The notes: generated from the sequence alone by a model not told the origin. A DNA stretch of 5,272 bases from Fastidiosipila sp964627125 (GCA_964627125.1 CAZVJQ010000044.1:1-5272); one strand, 5' to 3'. Counted from the first letter of the stretch, positions 1-5,272 are shown. Numbers and translations: made by a program.

Positions 1-71
<71 letters not shown>

Positions 72-87
72 GACATCAGTAGATAGA

Positions 88-116
88 ATTCTAGCAAATA
101 AAAATTAAACTTGCAA
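88..116 (-). promoter_or_regulatory. Promoter of tRNA-Ala
   Basis: On the minus strand there is a -35 box TTGCAA (111-116), a 17-base spacer and a -10 box TAGAAT (88-93). TGC sits immediately before the -10 box, making an extended -10 (TGn). Transcription would begin about nine bases before the mature tRNA 5' end at 71, so the precursor leader is very short. The spacing and the position relative to the tRNA make this one of the better promoters in the window. Confidence 0.75.
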
Positions 117-170
117 TCACTATTGTAAGTGAAAAAATAGCTCTATAATTTGGCTCAGCAGTAGTTTTAT

Positions 171-635
171 CTAATTAAGAATCAGTGCAAATAATACTCT
201 AAATAGCATGTAGTAGAAGAACCAGGCAATATAAATTAATATTAACTTTTGAACTATTCTTAATCTACGACTAGATAAAATCAAAATAGTTAAAGGAGCT
301 GGGAAAATAAATATCCACCCAATAATCCATAACCAACTTAACTTATTCTTTTCCTTTTGCTCTTCACCCTGATAATGATATTGCTGTACTGGCTGATCAT
401 TAGGATTATTACTCTCCTGATAATTGTACGGTGCTTGTGGATTGGAGTTATTTTGTTGGAATGAATTCATGTTTTGCATATTAGGATTTTGCATCTGCGA
501 ATTCATCTGGTGATTTCTAATACCGTCACTTAAGGAGAAGTTAGCAGAACAATGCGCGCATCTTATACTTTCGTAATTATCTGGAGCTTGTAGATTAATT
601 CCACAATTAGGGCATTTTAGTTGGACTAGATTCAT
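171..635 (-). CDS. Zinc-ribbon, Q/N-rich linker, C-terminal membrane protein (hypothetical)
   Basis: The 154-residue product has three parts. Residues 7-35 form a zinc-ribbon-like knuckle pair, CPNC (8-11) and CAHC (26-29). Residues about 43-93 are a low-complexity linker rich in Asn, Gln, Met and Tyr. Residues 99-120 and 127-153 are hydrophobic, separated by a basic SSRRLR loop, and probably give two membrane segments or one re-entrant plus one spanning segment. The first contains the motif GWIFIFPAPLTIL. There is no signal peptide, so the zinc ribbon is probably cytoplasmic. The ATG at 635 is supported by AAAAGG (643-648), seven bases upstream. It is a paralogue of the gene at 771-1214, with matches in the second knuckle (APDN, IRCA-C, ANF-L-DG) and the GWIFIFP block. 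The function is unknown; a zinc-dependent membrane sensor or adaptor is only a guess. Confidence 0.88.
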   Translation of the reverse strand: MNLVQLKCPNCGINLQAPDNYESIRCAHCSANFSLSDGIRNHQMNSQMQNPNMQNMNSFQQNNSNPQAPYNYQESNNPNDQPVQQYHYQGEEQKEKNKLSWLWIIGWIFIFPAPLTILILSSRRLRIVQKLILIYIAWFFYYMLFRVLFALILN

Positions 636-670
636 GTTTATACCTTTTGCCTTCTTAGCTTTAGCGTGTA

Positions 671-699
671 TTTTTAAAGAAAATATCTTATTTAATCAA
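671..699 (-). promoter_or_regulatory. Possible promoter of the 171-635 gene
   Basis: On the minus strand, TTGATT (694-699) is followed 17 bases later by TAAAAA (671-676), about 35 bases before the ATG at 635. Each box matches the sigma-A consensus at only four of six positions, and the region is AT-rich, so this is weak. The gene could also be read through from its paralogue upstream, 135 bases away, because I see no convincing terminator between them. Confidence 0.25.
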
Positions 700-770
700 A
701 GTATAAATTAAGCTACTTGCTTACATTATTAAATTTACTTAATATAGGGGACTGCTTCTTGAACAGTATA

Positions 771-1214
771 TTAATCTTGCTCAACACTCTCAATCTGTGT
801 ATCTGCAACTTCAGGTTCTGTATCGCTATTGCTACCTTGAGCATATATCACAATGTATGCGACCCATACTAGAACGATAAGGGACACTCTGACTTTACTA
901 CTAAGTTTTCTATTTCTATTTAAAAGTATAGTAGCAGGAATAGGGAAGATGAATATCCATCCTAGAACCCATAACCAAGTCCGTCTCTTTTTAGGTTCAG
1001 GTTCTTGATAATAGTAATACTGAGATTGCTTATTTGCTTGCTGAGCTTGCTCTTTCTTAGCTTGGTTATACTCTGCTAGAGCTCTTTGGCGACCCTTTTC
1101 TAGTAGATAACCAGTATGCTCAGCATCTTCCATTCTGTAGCGCTTAACACCATCATCTAGTAAGAAATTAGCATTACAAAATGCACATCTGATTCTTTGG
1201 ACATTATCAGGTGC
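771..1214 (-). CDS. Zinc-ribbon membrane protein paralogue, 5' end lost in assembly gap
   Basis: The frame has 147 visible codons plus TAA, entering from the N gap at APDN. Aligned to the neighbouring paralogue at 171-635, about 16 N-terminal residues are missing, including the first CxxC knuckle and the start codon. Visible parts, numbered from the gap edge, are a second knuckle RCAFC (about 9-13), a charged Gln/Ala-rich segment that may be helical, a tyrosine run before EPEPKKRR, a hydrophobic WLWVLGWIFIFPIPATILL segment, a basic NRNRK loop, a second hydrophobic segment, and an acidic tail ending SVEQD. The linker differs from its paralogue, being charged and Ala/Gln-rich rather than Asn/Gln-rich, while the membrane block is conserved. 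The function is unknown. It must be a separate gene from the lipoprotein on the other side of the gap: cytoplasmic zinc knuckles do not belong on an exported lipoprotein, and the paralogue stands alone. Confidence 0.85.
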   Translation of the reverse strand, partial: APDNVQRIRCAFCNANFLLDDGVKRYRMEDAEHTGYLLEKGRQRALAEYNQAKKEQAQQANKQSQYYYYQEPEPKKRRTWLWVLGWIFIFPIPATILLNRNRKLSSKVRVSLIVLVWVAYIVIYAQGSNSDTEPEVADTQIESVEQD

Positions 1215-1314
1215 NNNNNNNNNNNNNNNNNNNNNNNNNNNNNNNNNNNNNNNNNNNNNNNNNNNNNNNNNNNNNNNNNNNNNNNNNNNNNNNNNNNNNN
1301 NNNNNNNNNNNNNN
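1215..1314. other. Assembly gap of exactly 100 N
   Basis: There are exactly 100 consecutive N, a conventional placeholder for a gap of unknown length. Minus-strand open frames on either side happen to be in the same phase, which produces a false continuous frame from 2366 to 771. The gap must hold at least the 3' end of the lipoprotein gene, an intergenic stretch, and the start codon plus first CxxC knuckle of the zinc-ribbon gene. It could hold more, including another paralogue. Confidence 0.98.
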
Positions 1315-2366
1315 TAATTAATATATGCCTTATTTGCATAACCAAAACCTAAGTTGTAATCAAATACACCGGTTCTAGCAGCAGGGGCGACTAATGCGTG
1401 ATTCTCATCACCTAAATCTACAGACCAAATATAAGTGCTTTCTTGTAGAGTTCCTATTAAACTAGCTTCATCGCTTGGTAGATTAAATATTCTCAATGTA
1501 CCACCATCTAAGTTACCAGCTTGACCATTAACAGCTACAACATCTTCAAAATTAACTATCGCAGAAGCCTTATAACCCTCATCTCTTTCAAGCTTAGTCT
1601 TACTGATCAGATTTAGATTATTATCTTCAGTTATATAGAATTCGTATCTAGTCTTAGCAAGTGGAGTGTGATCAATTAAGTATAAGTCTCTCTTAACTAT
1701 TGGTGCACTGAAACCAATAGTTACATCATCTACAACAATTCTAGAAATCGCATTTGTTGTTTCCTCAAAACCACCTGAATTCACAAATTCATAGCTATAT
1801 TCATAAGCGTCATAATAGACAGTATTAGCCTCTTGACTGACTACTCCATCAGTCCACCAGGTTTCAGGGAAGAAGTTTCTATCTGTCACAGATTCAGGAA
1901 TAAAGAATTGATCATTTTCTGCATCATAGGATCTTTGGTAATTTGCTGAACTAGGTAAAGTAATATTTGGATTGAAATATTGTTGCAAGAATAACTCATA
2001 GTCTTGTCTACTTATAGTAGTTTGTGCAGATCTATCTGTTGCAGTTCTTAATAAATTACCGTTAGAAATTACAATTGCTGGAATTTGAGTTACTGAAGTA
2101 AAATCAGGGAAATTCACAATCTCTCTAAAAGGGCCATTCACTATTGAGTTAAGATACGTTTCTATCTCACCAATATTGGCAGCTCCCATCTCACGTCTAC
2201 TAGCTTCAGGAGTTGGTGTAGCTTCCTCTTCTTCGTCAGAAACATTATTGACCTCAGAGTTATTATTATCTTCCTCACCTGTGTCTTGGCACGCAACTAA
2301 TGTGAAGCTCATAATAAGAGCTAAGAAGATAACTAAAGTACTTTTTAAACTAGATTTCTTAATCAT
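1315..2366 (-). CDS. Secreted lipoprotein of unknown function, 3' end lost in assembly gap
   Basis: There are 350 complete codons from ATG at 2366 to the gap. Residues 1-26 are a lipoprotein signal peptide: basic MIKKSSLK, a hydrophobic core, then the lipobox LVAC with Cys26 as the acylated residue. Residues about 27-56 form an acidic, Asn-rich linker ending in ATPTPEAS, typical of a tether from membrane to folded domain. The rest (about 57-350) is a mixed-composition extracellular domain rich in Asn, Asp, Thr and Tyr, with repeated strand-like segments. I do not recognise the family. No transporter, protease or binding-protein motif is evident and the C-terminus is missing. The start is supported by GGAGAGG (2375-2381), eight bases upstream of ATG. 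The protein would act on the outer face of the cytoplasmic membrane. It is transcribed away from the pth-mfd operon and might be co-transcribed with the zinc-ribbon genes, but the gap hides the junction. Confidence 0.88.
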
Positions 2367-2427
2367 TGTGAATTCCTCTCCAGTTTTTATCTATTTTATC
2401 ATTTAATTAATAAGAGCTAATTAAATT

Positions 2428-2446
2428 ATCTACAGTGTAGATTATA
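2428..2446 (-). promoter_or_regulatory. Lipoprotein -10 box overlapped by an operator-like palindrome
   Basis: On the minus strand a perfect TATAAT (2441-2446) lies about 75 bases before the lipoprotein ATG. Overlapping it and covering the expected start point is a perfect palindrome of two 7-base arms around one base: ATCTACA (2428-2434), G, TGTAGAT (2436-2442). A dyad between -10 and +1 is a classic repressor position. The -35 region is poor, with no good TTGACA match at 16-18 bases, so an activator or another sigma factor may be involved. The left arm with its flank, TTATCTACA (2426-2434), is also one base from a DnaA box, so DnaA binding is an alternative. Confidence 0.45.
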
Positions 2447-2732
2447 AAACTAAGATTACAAGTTGATGAGTAAAAAATATAATGAAAATGTAATAATTTT
2501 TAATTTCAAAAATGTTCGCGAAAGCATGAAGATAGTGAGCTTACACCAAATTTTAAGAAAAATGGGAAATGTAACAATGTAAAATTTTCAAAAAACAATA
2601 TTTTTGATACAAATGCCAAAGTCCACCATATGTAGACTGATAGAAAAAAGTAGTATGAATTACACATCGCCTATTGTAAGTAAATAATTAAATTTTACAA
2701 TCTCCTAACATATTGAGAAGCCGATGAGTAAC

Positions 2733-2795
2733 GTATCCACAAACTTATCCACATTATCCACCGTAAAAACTTACATTTAATTTGATTGTGGAAAA
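2733..2795. other. DnaA-box cluster, candidate replication origin or DnaA regulatory site
   Basis: Four 9-mers match the DnaA box within 63 bases. On the plus strand they are GTATCCACA (2733-2741, 8 of 9), TTATCCACA (2745-2753, perfect) and TTATCCACC (2754-2762, 8 of 9). On the minus strand the fourth is TTTTCCACA (2787-2795, fits TTWTNCACA). The second and third boxes abut exactly. Known biology is that DnaA binds such clusters at oriC and at secondary control sites. Supporting context is AT-rich flanks, a switch from leftward to rightward genes across the cluster, and pth-mfd, which lies near the origin in Bacillus subtilis. Against oriC, dnaA, dnaN and rpmH are not visible here. The cluster itself is clear; calling it the origin is an inference. 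Confidence 0.5.
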
Positions 2796-2897
2796 TCATC
2801 CCCAATTGCGCATATATGTTAAAACTGTTCTCGATAAATGGACAGATGCAATATTACACCTCTGTTACAAAAGATATTTTTGAAATAATTAAAGAAA

Positions 2898-2925
2898 ACA
2901 TTTCATTTGCTTTCAAGTGAAATGT
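2898..2925. repeat. Strong inverted repeat over the operon -35 region
   Basis: The arms ACATTTCA (2898-2905) and TGAAATGT (2918-2925) are perfect reverse complements. Inside them TTG (2907-2909) pairs with CAA (2914-2916) around a CTTT loop, with only a T/G pair (2906/2917) breaking the stem. That makes about 12 paired positions in 28 bases. The centre falls on the -35 region of the promoter whose extended -10 is at 2932-2940. The position suggests an operator for the membrane protein-pth-mfd operon. On the minus strand the repeat is followed by a T-rich run, so a terminator for antisense transcripts is an alternative. Confidence 0.6.
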
Positions 2926-2940
2926 GAGAGCTGTTATAAT
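2911..2940 (+). promoter_or_regulatory. Promoter of the small membrane protein-pth-mfd operon
   Basis: There is a perfect TATAAT (2935-2940) preceded by TGT, giving the extended -10 TGTTATAAT (2932-2940). The best -35 is TTTCAA (2911-2916) at 18 bases, which is weak, but an extended -10 can compensate. Transcription would start near 2947, leaving a leader of about 34 bases to the ATG at 2981. The -35 region lies inside the inverted repeat at 2898-2925, so the two probably form one control element. Confidence 0.65.
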
Positions 2941-2980
2941 TGTTAGAAGAAAAATTAGATTAACGGCAACGGAGTTAGGT

Positions 2981-3190
2981 ATGGCTAAGAAATTGACAGA
3001 TGCAGAAAAAAGAGAAAAACAAATTAAAGAACAACAGATCACAGCTATCGTATTAGCTGTTCTAGGTGTAATTTTCCTAATACTATCTATTACAACCCAG
3101 CAAGTAGCATTATTGGCAATCGCTATTGTGTTTGTGGCTGTAGCAGTGTCATATTGGTTAGAGTCTAGAAGAGACGATAAGAAGAAATAA
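2981..3190 (+). CDS. Small two-helix membrane protein (hypothetical), first gene of the pth-mfd operon
   Basis: The 69-residue protein starts MAKKLTDAEKREKQIKEQQ, a highly charged and probably helical cytoplasmic segment. Two hydrophobic segments follow, about 20-37 and 42-59, separated by a short polar TTQQ turn, and it ends with the basic-acidic tail ESRRDDKKK. This predicts a hairpin with both ends in the cytoplasm. ATG at 2981 is chosen because GGAG (2971-2974) sits six bases upstream. An in-frame GTG at 2924 would add 19 residues but would lie upstream of the predicted transcription start near 2947, inside the promoter. The stop is seven bases before pth, so the genes are surely co-transcribed. 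I do not recognise the family; it has no enzymatic motif. A structural, regulatory or envelope-stress role cannot be separated from sequence alone. Confidence 0.85.
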   Translation: MAKKLTDAEKREKQIKEQQITAIVLAVLGVIFLILSITTQQVALLAIAIVFVAVAVSYWLESRRDDKKK

Positions 3191-3197
3191 GAATTTA

Positions 3198-3809
3198 ATG
3201 TTTTTTAGAAATAGAAGAGAAAAAACACAAGCTGCCAGTTCGGATAGCTTGTTATTAGTTGGCCTCGGAAATGTAGGCGAACGCTACACCTACACCAGAC
3301 ACAATGCTGGTTTTATTCTTGTGGACGAAATTGCTAATAAATATGGTCTACGTTGGAAGAAATCTAGACATGAGGCGGATGTAACTGACGTCATAATTGG
3401 TGGCAAGAAGGTAATTCTCGCTAAACCTACAACATTAATGAATAATTCAGGAAGAAGTGTTTCAGCACTCAAGAACTATTACAAACTAGATAATAGTCAG
3501 ATTTTTATCGCTTATGATGATGTGGATATTAAATTAGGTAAGATTCGCATGAGAACTGGTGGAAGTTCAGGTAGACATAATGGGATTAAATCTATAATTC
3601 AACATCTTAAAACTGAAGAGTTTGCAAGATTGAGAATCGGTATAGGTCCAAAACCTGAACGATTTGATATGGTTAATTTTGTTTTAGGGGGATTCACCCC
3701 AAGTGAACAAGAACTATTGGAAGATGCAATAGATATGGGCGTTGGCGCTATTGAAACCTGGGCTAAAGAAGGTTTAGAAATGGCAATGACTAAGTATAGT
3801 AATCGCTAG
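3198..3809 (+). CDS. pth: Peptidyl-tRNA hydrolase
   Basis: This cytoplasmic enzyme cleaves the ester bond of peptidyl-tRNAs dropped from stalled ribosomes, recycling tRNA. The 203-residue frame carries the Pth family landmarks: GLGN with Asn25, TRHNAGF with catalytic His35, KPTTLMNNSG with Asn82, YDDVD with Asp108, and GRHNGIKSI with Asn128. These correspond to E. coli Asn10, His20, Asn68, Asp93 and Asn114. Two conserved motifs vary: GLGNPG is GLGNVG, and the usual GGHNG is GRHNG. All catalytic positions are kept, so activity is expected. A basic 17-residue N-terminal extension (MFFRNRREKTQ...) precedes the usual start. ATG at 3198 has only a weak purine-rich site upstream and lies seven bases after the previous stop, suggesting translational coupling. 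A TTG at residue 18 would match the usual family start but has no ribosome binding site. The stop TAG is in frame with mfd. Confidence 0.96.
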   Translation: MFFRNRREKTQAASSDSLLLVGLGNVGERYTYTRHNAGFILVDEIANKYGLRWKKSRHEADVTDVIIGGKKVILAKPTTLMNNSGRSVSALKNYYKLDNSQIFIAYDDVDIKLGKIRMRTGGSSGRHNGIKSIIQHLKTEEFARLRIGIGPKPERFDMVNFVLGGFTPSEQELLEDAIDMGVGAIETWAKEGLEMAMTKYSNR

Positions 3810-3814
3810 AGGTG
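3809..3814 (+). promoter_or_regulatory. Ribosome binding site that decides the mfd start
   Basis: GAGGTG is a six-base match to the consensus AGGAGGTG and overlaps the last base of the pth stop codon. The GAGG core ends six bases before ATT at 3819 and three bases before ATT at 3816. No ATG, GTG or TTG in the mfd frame is near it. It is the strongest ribosome binding site in the operon, which argues that initiation does occur here. Confidence 0.7.
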
Positions 3815-3818
3815 CATT

Positions 3819-5272
3819 ATTACTAATAGAGAAGATTGGATAAGACAAGTTGCTCTATCTGATCCTGAGTTTTTGAAATTAGATAAGACTTGGGAGAATG
3901 ATGAGAAACACATAAATATAGTGGGGCCTGTGGACACACATGCCTCTTTTATCCTGTCCGGAATTAATAATTCTACTGACTTCCAAGAGGCAGATTCATT
4001 TAGTTTTGTAGTAACTGCAGATGAGCTTGAAGCTAGAAAAGTGCAAAATATAGTTCAAGCGTTTTATCCAGGAGAAGTCTTAAACTTTCCGTCGAGAGAA
4101 TATAACTTAACTCAAATAGAATCTAGTTCTAAAGATGCCATGCACCAAAGAATTAGAGTATTGAGCAAGCTTATTAATCCATCGGATGCTTATAAACCTA
4201 TAGTTGTTTTAGCAGCTCCTGCACTTCAACAAAGATTAATTAATTTAGATAATTTAAAAGAGCAATTCATTAATATTGATTTTGGTGAAGAATATGATCC
4301 AGAAAGATTAATTGAAGATTTAACTAGACTAGGTTATAGAGCAACATCTGTTGCAGATAGTATTGGTGAATTTTCTAGACGTGGTGACATAATAGATATT
4401 GTCCCTATAGATAGGGTAATGGCTGAATCTATTCCTGAGAAGGAGAGAGCTAAATACTATGGTATTAGAATTTCTTTCTGGGATACAGAGATTGATCAGA
4501 TTAGAATTTATGACTTAGAGAGCCAGAGACAAGTTGAGGCAATTGATAAGGCCCAAATTCCACCTGCAAGAGAAGTTTTAATTGATGCTACTACAACTCA
4601 AGAACTTATAGGAAGAATTGCCGAATACAGAGAAGAGCATGTAAAAACTATGTATGCTAATGCTGCTGGCAGAGATGCAGTTGAAGCATTTAAACTGATG
4701 TGTAATCAGGATATTGAAAAGCTCGAGAATGATATGGGCGATGAAATCTTAGATAGATGGATTCCTTTAATATCTGAACAATATTCAATATTAGATGTAT
4801 TTAAGAACTTTAATGCAAGACCATTTGTGTTCAATTTAAAAAGAACTCAAGAGGCACTAGACTCATGGCAAGCGCTTAAGATTACTCAAATTCAACAATT
4901 ACTATTACAAGGGAAAACTACACCTCTAGTAGAAGAAAATATTATCTCTAGAGCTGAAGTTCTCAAACAGTTAGATAGAGATTTTAATGTCACTAGTTTT
5001 TCACTTTTCGATGAGGCTGGAAATGGTTTCCCATCTGCTGAGAAATTTAGATTTAGAAGTATTGATGCACAAAACTTTAGATCCAGAGAAGAAGAGCTTT
5101 ACCAAATTCTTAAAGAGCGTCAAGCTGTAGGACAAAAAACTTATATATTTGTTCAAGACCAAGATAAGAGAGATAGATTAAATCAAAATCTCTTATTGAA
5201 TGCTCCTTCATCTGTAGAGAGATTGGTGCCTAGTGCTCTTAACCAGGGGTTTGAATGGCCTGAAGCTAAATT
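3819..5272 (+). CDS. mfd: Transcription-repair coupling factor Mfd, N-terminal part, apparent ATT start
   Basis: Mfd is an ATP-dependent DNA translocase that removes RNA polymerase stalled at lesions and recruits UvrA. The window shows 484 codons with no stop, about 40% of the usual 1,150 or so residues. It covers the UvrB-like N-terminal domains and the following domain, ending in GFEWPEAK just before the expected RNA-polymerase-interacting domain. The ATPase/translocase motors lie outside. Recognisable family motifs are the GEFSRRGDIIDIVP block (183-196, usually GEFS-RGGIIDIYP), RISFWDTEIDQIRIYDLESQRQ (217-238) and IPPAREVLI (247-255). The start is unusual: after the in-frame pth TAG at 3807 the codons contain no ATG, GTG or TTG until TTG at 3873, which has no ribosome binding site. 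ATT at 3819 has GAGGTG at the right distance and gives the N-terminal length expected from the family. ATT at 3816 is a second option. Confidence 0.93.
   Translation, partial: MTNREDWIRQVALSDPEFLKLDKTWENDEKHINIVGPVDTHASFILSGINNSTDFQEADSFSFVVTADELEARKVQNIVQAFYPGEVLNFPSREYNLTQIESSSKDAMHQRIRVLSKLINPSDAYKPIVVLAAPALQQRLINLDNLKEQFINIDFGEEYDPERLIEDLTRLGYRATSVADSIGEFSRRGDIIDIVPIDRVMAESIPEKERAKYYGIRISFWDTEIDQIRIYDLESQRQVEAIDKAQIPPAREVLIDATTTQELIGRIAEYREEHVKTMYANAAGRDAVEAFKLMCNQDIEKLENDMGDEILDRWIPLISEQYSILDVFKNFNARPFVFNLKRTQEALDSWQALKITQIQQLLLQGKTTPLVEENIISRAEVLKQLDRDFNVTSFSLFDEAGNGFPSAEKFRFRSIDAQNFRSREEELYQILKERQAVGQKTYIFVQDQDKRDRLNQNLLLNAPSSVERLVPSALNQGFEWPEAK

Larger units (their letters stand above)
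2367..2980. other. 614-base divergent intergenic region
   Basis: No convincing gene lies between the lipoprotein (leftward) and the small membrane protein (rightward). The stretch is AT-rich and unusually long compared with the 7- and 9-base spacings in the operon. From left to right it holds the lipoprotein ribosome binding site and -10 box with a palindrome, about 290 bases where I see nothing firm, a DnaA-box cluster, a weak 6-bp inverted repeat (CTGTTC 2825-2830 with GGACAG 2840-2845), a strong inverted repeat, and the operon promoter. I see no tRNA, no T-box or other riboswitch signature and no standard small RNA. Confidence 0.8.

Noticed and set aside
119..170. Terminator after the 171-635 gene
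   Set aside because: On the minus strand there is a run of six T after GAGCTA, but I could not find a stable GC-rich stem directly before it.
748..770. Hairpin ACTG...CAGT just after the 771-1214 stop codon
   Set aside because: The stem has only four base pairs and no T run follows, so it is not a credible terminator.
2515..2522. Palindrome TTCGCGAA, considered as a LexA-type or other operator
   Set aside because: It does not fit the Gram-positive LexA box (CGAAC-4-GTTCG) and no promoter lies next to it. An 8-base palindrome alone is weak.
2466..2582. Plus-strand 38-codon open frame starting MSKKYNENVIIFNF in the intergenic region
   Set aside because: There is no ribosome binding site before its ATG, no recognisable domain, no promoter with it, and an open frame of this length is expected by chance in AT-rich DNA. 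Conservation in relatives would revive it.
2621..2637. Imperfect dyad GTCCAC-5-GTAGAC sharing TGTAGA with the lipoprotein palindrome
   Set aside because: Only five of six arm positions match and no convincing promoter overlaps it. It is too weak to call a second operator site.
2578..2699. Distant inverted repeat TGTAAAATTT with AAATTTTACA
   Set aside because: The arms are about 100 bases apart and purely AT-rich apart from one G or C, so chance is a sufficient explanation.
2880..2925. The inverted repeat as an intrinsic terminator on the minus strand
   Set aside because: Although a T-rich run follows the hairpin on that strand, no leftward gene ends there and the stem is AT-rich. The promoter overlap makes an operator more likely, though the alternative is not excluded.
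2924..2980. GTG at 2924 as the start of the small membrane protein
   Set aside because: It lies within the inverted repeat and promoter, upstream of the predicted transcription start, and has no ribosome binding site. ATG at 2981 has GGAG at the right distance.

Overview
The window looks like chromosomal DNA of a low-GC Gram-positive-type bacterium (Bacillota, probably Clostridia-like). This is inferred from the AT-rich base composition, GGAG/GAGG-type ribosome binding sites, a lipobox lipoprotein with an acidic and Thr-Pro linker, and the pth-mfd gene order common in that phylum. No species can be named from the sequence.

Layout. Everything left of about position 2,370 is transcribed leftward: a tRNA-Ala(GGC) cut by the window edge with a good promoter, two related zinc-ribbon membrane proteins, and a secreted lipoprotein. 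A 100-N assembly gap (1215-1314) removes the end of the lipoprotein gene and the start of the second zinc-ribbon gene. The single open frame that appears to run from 2366 to 771 is a scaffolding artefact joining two genes, not a fusion protein. Everything right of about 2,930 is transcribed rightward as a tight operon: a 69-residue two-helix membrane protein, pth (peptidyl-tRNA hydrolase) and the first 40% or so of mfd (transcription-repair coupling factor), which runs off the end.

The 614-base divergent intergenic region (2367-2980) holds most of the non-coding signal. It has a palindrome over the lipoprotein -10 box, a cluster of four DnaA boxes (2733-2795), and a strong inverted repeat over the -35 region of the operon promoter. 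The DnaA boxes, the switch in gene orientation across them and the nearby pth-mfd pair make a replication origin possible but unproven.

The most striking coding observation is that mfd has no ATG, GTG or TTG between the in-frame pth stop and the conserved N-terminal region. A strong Shine-Dalgarno sequence is instead placed in front of ATT, suggesting an AUU start. The operon combines translation rescue (Pth) with rescue of stalled RNA polymerase (Mfd). The zinc-ribbon proteins and the lipoprotein have no function I can assign. I do not see a defence system, mobile element or CRISPR array.
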